NCBI GenBank assembly: GCA_934168355.1 | Contig: CAKPNI010000009.1 | Span: 1 to 56,280, forward strand | DNA: 56,280 bases | DNA from: an uncultured Clostridia bacterium | GTDB taxonomy: Bacteria > Bacillota > Clostridia > TANB77 > CAG-508 | Direction of reading: 5' to 3' | Part shown: positions 43,433 to 50,657 of the stretch, piece by piece | How the letters are laid out: each line of letters begins with the position of its first letter | How positions within the stretch are numbered: position 1 is the first letter of the stretch | The notes under the pieces: generated by a model | Database searches by the model: none | Told to the model about the DNA's origin: nothing | The model's input: only the letters and a program-made list of their open reading frames with translations | Made by a program: the position numbers and the translations under genes

Positions 43433-45529
43433 TTACTCTATTTTTTCAACATATCCTGTTGCTTGATTTGCTTCTTGTATTTCATTTGAATTTATATTCA
43501 TTCCAAAATATTCTGCAATTATTTCTCTGGCAACTTCTGCTGTGTAAAATCCGTGTCCACCATTTTCAACCATTACAACTACTGCTATTTCGGGGTCATT
43601 AAATGGTGCAAATCCTGCAAACCATGCATTTACATTTGAACCAGCTTCAGCTGAACCTGTTTTTCCTCCAACTTCTATGTTGAAATTTTTAAATATACTA
43701 CTTGCAGTTCCTCCCTCTTCTGTAACTGAACGCATTCCCTCTAATACTGCACTAATATTTGCAGCAGAAAATGTTAGGTTTTCAGAGTTGTCATCTTGTA
43801 GTCCTAATGTTTCTTTTACATATTGATTTATTTCTGCTTTTGAACTTTCTGTTCCATCTGCATTTAGTATTCTTTTTATTAATGTTGGGTTTATTTTATT
43901 TCCGCCATTTGCTACCATTCCTATGTATTTTACAAGTTGTATTGGTGAAAAACTATTATAACTTTGCCCTATTGATGCTTGAAGTGTTTGTCCTGCTGAC
44001 CAAGTTTCATTTAGTTTTTTTGCTGCCTCTGGTGATGCTAAAGTTCCTGCAGTCTCACTTGGAAGCTCTATTCCAGTTTTTCTTCCAAGACCAAAATAGT
44101 TTGCATATTTATCTAATGTGTCTATTCCCATCCTATTTCCTGTTTCATAGAAGAAATAGTTACAAGATTTTTCTATTGCTCCAGATACATTTAAGTACCC
44201 ATGTCCTCTATGATAACTATTGTAGTACCAACATCTTGGTTGATAATCTCTATATTTAGTATATATACCTGTATCATTTATCTTTTCTGTTGTTGAAATT
44301 GCTCCTGTTTCTAATCCTGCTAAAGCTGTTACCATTTTAAAAATTGAACCCGGTGCATATGAACCAGATACTGCTTTATTAAATAACGCATTATTTTCTT
44401 TTATTTTGTTGTAATCAGCAACACTTATTCCACCAACCCAAGAATTTGGGTCATAATCAGGATAACTTGCCATTGCTAAAATTTCTCCAGAATGTACATC
44501 TATTACTGCAACACATCCACCTTTTGCATCATATCTATTTGAAAATCCACCATTTCGTATTTTTTCTATGTTGTTTTTTAGTGCTGTTTCTGCAACTTCT
44601 TGAAGTTTTGAATCTATTGTTAAAACCACTGTTGAGCCTTGTTCAGGGTCTTCTGTTACAGTTTCTCCTGTTACGGTTCCATCAACTGTCATTTCTATTT
44701 CTTCTTTTCCTTTTTTTCCTCTTAAGTATTTTTCAAATAATGACTCTATTCCAGTTCTTCCAACATAATCATCATTTTCATATACATCTTGTTCTTCATT
44801 ATATTCCTTTTCACTTATTTTTCCAATATATCCTAATATATGTGATGCTAAACTTCCATAATTATATTTTCTTGAACTTTGTGTTGTTATTGTAACTCCC
44901 GGGAAATCTGAGTTTCTTTCACTAATTTGTGCAACAACTTCTCTTGATACATTTTCTGCAAGACTTAAAGGTTTTGTACTGCTATATCCTTTTGTTGACA
45001 TTTCATATCTTATTGATATTATTTTTCTTACTTCTTTTATATCTGTATTTGTTATTCCATATCTTTTTACAAAATAAGCAATTGTATCTTCTACTTTTGT
45101 ATTTTCTGCTAATTTATATCCAGCTAACCATTTTTTTAATGTATCTCCCTCTATTGTGTACCCTGTGCATTCATCATTTATAGGAAAATTATTTGGGTAG
45201 CTTACTTGGTTACTTTCAAATAAATTTATAAGATTTAGTATACAATTATTTACTATTTCATCATCTGATTTGGTTTTATACATTTCTATATTAAATGAAC
45301 TCGTGCTTGTTGCTAAAATATTTCCTGACCTATCAAGTATTTCTCCTCTTGAAGCTTCTAATGTGCTTTCACGAGAAAGCCTTGTATTGGAAATTTCCCT
45401 ATAACTAGCTCCTTTTACAATTTGAAGTTCAAATAATTTTACAATTAATATTATTCCAATAATATAAACTATAATTGTTAATATATTAAACCTAAAATTG
45501 GTATGTTCTTTTTTTATTTTTCTTTTCAA
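43433..45529 (-). CDS. mrdA: Penicillin-binding protein 2 (class B transpeptidase)
   Basis: This 698-residue elongasome transpeptidase has an N-terminal membrane helix (about 15-34), a dimerisation domain with EASRGEILDRSGNILA, and a transpeptidase domain. The catalytic motifs are SxxK in GSYAPGSIFKMVTALA, SxN in IEKSCNYFF and KTG in EVGGKTGSAEAGS. It works with MreBCD to build the side wall. The start lies 35 bases beyond the mreD stop; upstream is CTTGCAGAGAAGGTGAAAG with a usable AAGGTG site. It has no CGG codon. Confidence 0.94.
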   Translation of the reverse strand: MKRKIKKEHTNFRFNILTIIVYIIGIILIVKLFELQIVKGASYREISNTRLSRESTLEASRGEILDRSGNILATSTSSFNIEMYKTKSDDEIVNNCILNLINLFESNQVSYPNNFPINDECTGYTIEGDTLKKWLAGYKLAENTKVEDTIAYFVKRYGITNTDIKEVRKIISIRYEMSTKGYSSTKPLSLAENVSREVVAQISERNSDFPGVTITTQSSRKYNYGSLASHILGYIGKISEKEYNEEQDVYENDDYVGRTGIESLFEKYLRGKKGKEEIEMTVDGTVTGETVTEDPEQGSTVVLTIDSKLQEVAETALKNNIEKIRNGGFSNRYDAKGGCVAVIDVHSGEILAMASYPDYDPNSWVGGISVADYNKIKENNALFNKAVSGSYAPGSIFKMVTALAGLETGAISTTEKINDTGIYTKYRDYQPRCWYYNSYHRGHGYLNVSGAIEKSCNYFFYETGNRMGIDTLDKYANYFGLGRKTGIELPSETAGTLASPEAAKKLNETWSAGQTLQASIGQSYNSFSPIQLVKYIGMVANGGNKINPTLIKRILNADGTESSKAEINQYVKETLGLQDDNSENLTFSAANISAVLEGMRSVTEEGGTASSIFKNFNIEVGGKTGSAEAGSNVNAWFAGFAPFNDPEIAVVVMVENGGHGFYTAEVAREIIAEYFGMNINSNEIQEANQATGYVEKIE

Positions 45530-45564
45530 TCTTTCACCTTCTCTTGCAGATTTATTAGAACTTT

Positions 45565-46099
45565 TTAAAAATATCTTGTTAAAATTTTATTTCCTTTATA
45601 TTCTTCTTCTATTTCATATCCGAATTTTTGAATTAATGGATATAGTATTATTGTTATTATAATGTTATAAACAACTTCGATTGCTAAAGTTTTTATAAAA
45701 CTTACAATTTCTAATTCATATCCATATATTGGGCATCCAATTAAATATGCACCTATTTCATATATCAAGGTGCTTACTACTACCATTATTATTATTGTTA
45801 TTCTGCTTTCTTTTGAGAAATTTTTGTCAAACATTCCTCCTATTAACCCAACAACTCCTAGCATTATAGCAGTTATTCCTACTTTTCTTCCAATAAATAA
45901 ATCAAGCATTATTCCAATACCAATTCCACATGTCATTCCAGCTGTTCTGCTATAAAAAAGTCCAATAAAAAGTACGAATATAACAAATAGATTTGGCATT
46001 ATTCCGTGCTATTTTAAGCCATGAGAATAGGTTTATTTGTAACAAATATATGATTATAAATGTTATTACTAAAAATATATTTATTAATACTTTTTTCAT
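45565..46099 (-). CDS. mreD: Rod-shape protein MreD, read through a +1 shift at CGGA
   Basis: A perfect start (ATG 46099 after AAAAGGAGGA) gives MKKVLINIFLVITFIIIYLL and ends in FSWLKIA, then CGG at 46006-46004. Skipping C yields GIMPNLFVIFVLFIGLFYSR and the rest of MreD: GMTCGIGIGIMLDLFIGRKV, then LGVVGLIGGMFDKNFSKESR. The corrected length is 177 residues with five to six helices, as usual. Without the shift the ribosome would stop about 18 codons later. The ATG at 45999 in the second frame has no binding site. It lies exactly between mreC and PBP2. This is the fifth CGGA break, in a gene expected to be needed for shape. Confidence 0.9.
46003..46006 (-). other. Putative +1 recoding site CGGA in mreD
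   Basis: GCA CGG AAT AAT becomes GCA GGA ATA ATG. The base before CGG is A rather than T, so simple re-pairing of a P-site tRNA on an NNT-C slip is not required. Confidence 0.72.
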
Positions 46100-46118
46100 T
46101 TTCCTATCCTCCTTTTTC

Positions 46119-46934
46119 CTAATTTGTTATTACTAATACTGTTTCTAATTTATTGAAATTTACTCCTGTTTCTATAATTGCATATCTATCATTTAGATTT
46201 GTTGTATTTACTACTTTTGATACTTTTCCAATATAAATTCCTTTTGGATATATTCCTCCAAGTCCAGATGTTTCCACACTATCTCCCCCAGCTACTGTTG
46301 CATCTGTTGGAATATATACAGCTTTTAAGTTATTATTTTGTTCTAATAATCCTTTACATACTACACTATCTCTTGATGAACTTAAAATACTACTTGTATT
46401 ACTTGATGAATCTACTATTGTTTGAACTTTTGATGTTGTATCTGTTGCTGATATTACATATCCTACTAATCCATCTGATGCAATTACTGTCATATTTTCT
46501 TTTATTCCACTCTTTGTTCCTGCATTTATTACTATTGTTTTTGAATAGTTACTTATATCTCTACTAATTACATCTGCAGCAACTGTTTTATAGTCTGTGT
46601 ATTTTTTACTTAAATTTAGATATTCTTTTAGTGTTTGATTTTCTGCTTTTATTGTTTCTAGTTCTCTTAATGTTTCTTCTAATTGGTTGTTTTTATTTTT
46701 TAGTTCATCATTTTCTGTTTTTAGTTCACTTATATTGGTAAAAAATGATGAATTTCCATGTATTTTGTTTTTTACATATGTAAGCCCATTTTGTATGGGG
46801 TTTACAAGCTTATTTGCTACATTCTCTACATAAGATAAATTACTGTTTTCTGTATTTGTTAAAATAACTAATAATATTAAGATTATTATTGTTACAATTA
46901 TTCCTATTATTTCGCCTTTTTTATTTTTATACAT
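46119..46934 (-). CDS. mreC: Rod-shape protein MreC
   Basis: The protein has 271 residues: a cytoplasmic stub, a membrane helix (about 8-27), a coiled coil (ISELKTENDELKNKNNQLEE, about 65-110) and the beta-barrel domain with GLVGYVISATDTTSKVQTIVD and GGIYPKGIYIGKV. MreC links MreB to PBP2 in the elongation complex. The start follows AAAGGAT. It lies between mreB (25 bases upstream) and mreD (19 bases downstream) on one transcript. Confidence 0.94.
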   Translation of the reverse strand: MYKNKKGEIIGIIVTIIILILLVILTNTENSNLSYVENVANKLVNPIQNGLTYVKNKIHGNSSFFTNISELKTENDELKNKNNQLEETLRELETIKAENQTLKEYLNLSKKYTDYKTVAADVISRDISNYSKTIVINAGTKSGIKENMTVIASDGLVGYVISATDTTSKVQTIVDSSSNTSSILSSSRDSVVCKGLLEQNNNLKAVYIPTDATVAGGDSVETSGLGGIYPKGIYIGKVSKVVNTTNLNDRYAIIETGVNFNKLETVLVITN

Positions 46935-46959
46935 AATAATTTATCCTTTCTTTTCTACT

Positions 46960-47991
46960 TTATATTCTTCTTCTACTATTTACAAGTACAGATTTTAATC
47001 TTTCTAAATCATCACATGTTTTTCCTGTTCCATTTACCACACATTCTAATGGTGAATTTGCAACATATACAGGCATGTTTGTTTCTTGGCTTAGTAATTT
47101 GTCTAAATTTTGAATTAATGCTCCTCCACCTGCTAAATATATTCCTTTTTCAACTAGGTCTGCTGCAAGCTCTGGTGGTGTTTTTTCTAGTGTTTGTTTT
47201 ACTGTTTCTACTATTTTTGAAACAGATTCTTTCATTGCTTCCATTACCTGAGATGATTTTATTGTTACATTTCTTGGAAGACCTGTTACTAAATCTCTTC
47301 CTCTTATTTCCATTGGCATATCTGTCATAAGTGGCAAAGCACAACCTATTTGCATTTTTATTTGTTCTGCTGTTGTTTCTCCTATTGATAGATTTTCTTC
47401 TTTTCTTACATAGTTTACTATATCTTCATCTAACTCATCTCCAGCAATTCTTAAGGAATTACTTACAACTATTCCTCCAAGTGATATTACTGCAACTTCT
47501 GTTGTTCCCCCTCCAATATCTACTATCATACTACCACTTGGTTCTGTTATATTTATTCCAGCTCCTATTGCTGCTGCCATTGGTTCTTCTATAATATAGA
47601 CTTCTCTTGCACCTGCTTGTATAACAGATTCTTCTACTGCACGCTCTTCAACCTCAGTTATACCAGATGGTACGCCAACTACTACTCTAGGTCTACCTAT
47701 ACTATATCTTGATGATACTTTTTTTATCATATTTTTAAGCATAAGCCCTGTTGCAGTAAAGTCTGCTATTACTCCATCTTTCATAGGCCTTACTGCTTTA
47801 ATTTCTTCTGGAGTTCTACCTAGCATTTCTTTTGCTTCATATCCTGTTGCTTTTATTTCTCCTGTTTTTCTATCTATTGCAACAACTGATGGCTCTTTTA
47901 GAACTATTCCTTTTCCTTTTAATGTCATTAAAATGTTTGCTGTTCCTAGGTCGATTCCTATGTCTTTTGAACCAAATGTAAATAGTTTCAT
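46960..47991 (-). CDS. mreB: Rod-shape actin homologue MreB
   Basis: The protein has 343 residues with the actin ATPase signatures: IGIDLGTANILM (phosphate 1), MIVDIGGGTTEVAVISLGGI (phosphate 2) and IYLAGGGALIQNLDKLL (adenosine). KLFTFGSKDIG at the N-terminus is typical of MreB/Mbl. I choose ATG 47991; the longer frame from 48024 overlaps the radC end and has no clear site. It directs side-wall synthesis with MreC, MreD and PBP2, all encoded just downstream. Confidence 0.95.
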   Translation of the reverse strand: MKLFTFGSKDIGIDLGTANILMTLKGKGIVLKEPSVVAIDRKTGEIKATGYEAKEMLGRTPEEIKAVRPMKDGVIADFTATGLMLKNMIKKVSSRYSIGRPRVVVGVPSGITEVEERAVEESVIQAGAREVYIIEEPMAAAIGAGINITEPSGSMIVDIGGGTTEVAVISLGGIVVSNSLRIAGDELDEDIVNYVRKEENLSIGETTAEQIKMQIGCALPLMTDMPMEIRGRDLVTGLPRNVTIKSSQVMEAMKESVSKIVETVKQTLEKTPPELAADLVEKGIYLAGGGALIQNLDKLLSQETNMPVYVANSPLECVVNGTGKTCDDLERLKSVLVNSRRRI

Positions 47992-47996
47992 TTTTT

Positions 47997-48707
47997 CTAC
48001 TTCCCTTCTAATTTTGTTTTCCATTTTTCTATTGTTTTTATACTTATATATTCTCCTTTTCCAATTACTATATGGTCTATTAACTGTATTCCCAATAGTT
48101 TGGCTGACATTTCTAGTTTTTTTGTAACTTCTATGTCTTGCACGCTTGGAGTTGGATTTCCACTTGGATGATTATGCACAAGTATTATTTTTGGTGCATT
48201 TGTTTTTACTGCCTCTGATAATATGTCTTTCATTCCAATACTTACAAAGTTGTTTCCTCCTATTGCTATATCTTTAATTTTTGTGATTACATTTTTGTTG
48301 TCTAGTAATATTATTTTGGCAATTTCTCTTTTTTCATATTGCATTTCATTCATTAGTATTTTTACAATATCATTTGGTTCTTTTATTTGTGTTTTTTTAT
48401 AGTTTGATGGTTTATTCATTCTGTCTGCTAGTTCACATATTGCTTTTAGTTGGATGGCTTTTATTCTTCCCATTCCTTTTATTTTGGTTATTTCTTCTAT
48501 GCTTAAATCTCTTAAGAATGATAAACTTGTTTCATCATACCTTTCATTTAAATTTAGTATTTTCCTTGCTATATCAACACTTGTGTATTCTTTTGTGCCT
48601 GTTTTTATGATTATTGCAAGTAATTCTGCATTACTTAAACTTTTTTCGCCATATAATTCTAGTTTTTCATATGGTCTTTCACTTTGAGGTAATTCTTTTA
48701 TTGTCAA
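47997..48707 (-). CDS. radC: RadC/YeeS-type JAB domain protein
   Basis: The product has 236 residues. A UvrC-N-like helix-hairpin-helix region (IEEITKIKGMGRIKAIQLKA) precedes the JAB1/MPN metal motif IILVHNHPSGNPTPSVQD. The start is a TTG at 48707 (MTIKELPQSERPYEKL), four bases after AAGGAAGG. The reading frame extends upstream to an ATG at 48770, but that part holds a CGG, overlaps the previous gene and lacks a site, so I leave it out. The radC-mreB order is widely conserved in Firmicutes. The biochemical role of RadC is unclear. Confidence 0.92.
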   Translation of the reverse strand: MTIKELPQSERPYEKLELYGEKSLSNAELLAIIIKTGTKEYTSVDIARKILNLNERYDETSLSFLRDLSIEEITKIKGMGRIKAIQLKAICELADRMNKPSNYKKTQIKEPNDIVKILMNEMQYEKREIAKIILLDNKNVITKIKDIAIGGNNFVSIGMKDILSEAVKTNAPKIILVHNHPSGNPTPSVQDIEVTKKLEMSAKLLGIQLIDHIVIGKGEYISIKTIEKWKTKLEGK

Positions 48708-48741
48708 GTTTTTCCTTCCTTTCCGCCCCTTACCTCTTAAA

Positions 48742-48999
48742 TTAAATTTTTCTATAAATGAATATTGCAAGTGCCATTCCTATTATACTTGCAATGTTGA
48801 TTTTTATTGAAAATGAAAATGTTATGCTTAGTATACTTAAATTTAGTATAAATGGACTTTCTAACCCAAATTCTTGTCCAAAGCCTAACCACCATAGACC
48901 ACTTACATTTGCTGCTAAGTTGCCTAATAAACCTCCAATTACTAGTCCACTTAGTATAAATATTAATAATATCCAAAAACTTTTATCTCTTGCAGCCAT
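48742..48999 (-). CDS. DUF4321 small membrane protein
   Basis: The protein has 85 residues with two to three hydrophobic segments: WILLIFILSGLVIGGLLGNLA, the middle FILNLSILSITFSFSI, and INIASIIGMALAIFIYRKI. GFGQEFGLESPF is typical of DUF4321. It is commonly found upstream of radC and mreB in clostridia, and the same order holds here. AAAGGAGGAA precedes the start, and a consensus promoter lies at 49052-49080. It probably heads the whole shape operon. Its function is unknown. Confidence 0.88.
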   Translation of the reverse strand: MAARDKSFWILLIFILSGLVIGGLLGNLAANVSGLWWLGFGQEFGLESPFILNLSILSITFSFSIKINIASIIGMALAIFIYRKI

Positions 49000-49051
49000 T
49001 TTTTTCCTCCTTTGTTTTCCTTACGGATTTTTGCGTTTATAAGACTTTTAT

Positions 49052-49080
49052 ATTATATATTGGTTTTATATTTTTTTCAA
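49052..49080 (-). promoter_or_regulatory. Promoter of the DUF4321-radC-mre-PBP2-minC operon
   Basis: On the minus strand TTGAAA (49080-49075), a 17-base spacer and TATAAT (49057-49052) lie about 52 bases before the DUF4321 start. Confidence 0.75.
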
Positions 49081-49227
49081 GCAAATTGTAGATTTTTTTT
49101 ATTTTTTGTGTTACAGTCTATATTACCATATTTTGTTCCTTTAAATATTCTAACTTTCGTAGTATAATATTTTTAGGTATCACATTTTGGGTGTATCACA
49201 TATAATTGTTTGGAGGATATTCTTAAT

Positions 49228-49857
49228 ATGAAAATTGAAAAACTTACTGATAATAAAATTAGAATAATTATAGATTTAGATGAACTTTCTGAAAAAAATA
49301 TTGATATTAATAGTTTGAGTAAAAATAATGACAAAGCTCACTTACTTTTTCAAACTCTTCTTAATGAAGCTGAAAAACAGGTTGGTTTTAAGGTTCAAAA
49401 TTGTAGATTGCTTGTAGAGGCTTTTTCTACTGCTGATGGATATGTTGTTTTTACTTTAACTAAGTATAAAAATGATGCTTCTTCTGGAAATTCTTCAAAA
49501 AAGGTTAGATATAAAAGAAAATCTCTTTCAACATCATATAAAAATGCTATTTATAAATTTAATAATTTCGATGAATTTTGTAATTTTTGTACATATTGTA
49601 GTACTTGCAAACTCTCTAATCTTAAGGGTTTTGCAAAAAATATTTCTTTGTATGAATATAAGGATTTTTATTATTTGATTTTTACTAATATTAATATTGA
49701 CTATAAAGATACTAGTTTCTTTTATACTTCAATTTCGGAGTTTTCTAATTTGGTTAGTAATTCTATTATTTTGAAGAGTAAATTGATGGAGCATGGAAAT
49801 GTTATTTTTAGAGCTAATGCAATTGGAAATGGGATAAAATATTTTGTAAATATTTAG
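49228..49857 (+). CDS. mecA: MecA-like adaptor protein
   Basis: The start is ATG 49228 after TTGGAGG (49210-49216). The 209-residue product begins MKIEKLTDNKIRIIIDLDEL, the MecA N-terminal domain, and has KAHLLFQTLLNEAEKQVGF and later a C-terminal domain containing YKFNNFDEFCNFC. MecA targets proteins to the ClpC protease. The stop TAG is followed after 70 or so bases by the Bax-inhibitor gene, probably on the same transcript. A TATAAT box at 49163-49168 and a TATCACAT direct repeat (49178 and 49194) precede it. Confidence 0.85.
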   Translation: MKIEKLTDNKIRIIIDLDELSEKNIDINSLSKNNDKAHLLFQTLLNEAEKQVGFKVQNCRLLVEAFSTADGYVVFTLTKYKNDASSGNSSKKVRYKRKSLSTSYKNAIYKFNNFDEFCNFCTYCSTCKLSNLKGFAKNISLYEYKDFYYLIFTNINIDYKDTSFFYTSISEFSNLVSNSIILKSKLMEHGNVIFRANAIGNGIKYFVNI

Positions 49858-49931
49858 TGAAAACCATAGTAATTTTTGCATTTTTATGGTATTATAGATT
49901 TACTTTTTTAATATTATTAGGAGGTGAGTTT

Positions 49932-50612
49932 ATGGATTTTAATAGTTCAGATGCTATACGCACTATGGATACAAATTCAGTACTTACAAATACTTTTTTT
50001 AGAATGTTTTTAGGATTACTTGCAAGTGCCGTTACAGCTGTATATGCTTATTATTCTGGTATTTGGGAAACTATGGTTTTAAATGGTACTTTTTACGGTT
50101 TAGCTATTGCCGAAGTTGTTATAGTAATTTTATTTTCACTTTTCTTTACTAAAGCATCTCCAACTGTTGTTACTATTATGTATTTTGGATATGCATTTTT
50201 AAATGGCTTTACTTTGTCTGTTATTTTTGCAGCTTATAAGTTAACTTCAATTGGCTATGCTTTTGCTGCTACTTCTGCTATGTTTGGTATTTTATCTTAT
50301 ATTGGATATAAAACAGATAAAGACCTTTCAAATTGGAGCACAGTGCTTTCAGTTACTCTTATTGTAGGACTTATTTTAACTATTATTAATTTATTTATCG
50401 GAAGCACAATGCTTGATATCATTTTAGACTGGGGTATGCTATTTTTGTTCTTTGGTTTGACTGTTTATGATATGAATAAAATTAGAGAAATGCATGATGC
50501 CGGTTTTTGCGATGATGAGAAACTTTATGTTTATGGAGCTATGGAATTGTATTTAGATTTTATTAATATTTTCTTGAGAATTTTAGCTTTGTTTGGAAAA
50601 CGTAGAGATTAG
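49932..50612 (+). CDS. Bax inhibitor-1 family membrane protein (YbhL-like)
   Basis: The protein has 226 residues with seven predicted membrane helices, from FFRMFLGLLASAVTAVYAYY to the last DFINIFLRILALFGKR. The family marks are KASPTVVTIMYFGYAFLNGFTLSVIF, GYKTDKDLSNW and LTVYDMNKIREM. The start is ATG 49932, seven bases after TTAGGAGGTG; the frame from 49857 begins inside the mecA stop and is not used. Bacterial members act as pH-gated calcium leak channels. A two-way hairpin ends the unit. Confidence 0.92.
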   Translation: MDFNSSDAIRTMDTNSVLTNTFFRMFLGLLASAVTAVYAYYSGIWETMVLNGTFYGLAIAEVVIVILFSLFFTKASPTVVTIMYFGYAFLNGFTLSVIFAAYKLTSIGYAFAATSAMFGILSYIGYKTDKDLSNWSTVLSVTLIVGLILTIINLFIGSTMLDIILDWGMLFLFFGLTVYDMNKIREMHDAGFCDDEKLYVYGAMELYLDFINIFLRILALFGKRRD

Positions 50613-50615
50613 TAA

Positions 50616-50656
50616 AAAAAAGATGTATTTAGATTTTATCTAAACACATCTTTTTT
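50616..50656. terminator. Bidirectional terminator between convergent genes
   Basis: AAAAAGATGTATTTAGA pairs with TCTAAACACATCTTTTT around a short loop (one mismatch). It serves the Bax-inhibitor gene on the plus strand and the YhgE gene on the minus strand. Confidence 0.8.
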
Positions 50657-50657
50657 A

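Noticed and set aside
48708..48770. RadC starting at ATG 48770, which would include an in-frame CGG
   Set aside because: The segment overlaps the previous gene and lacks a binding site. TTG 48707 has AAGGAAGG just upstream and fits the family start. The CGG is therefore untranslated.
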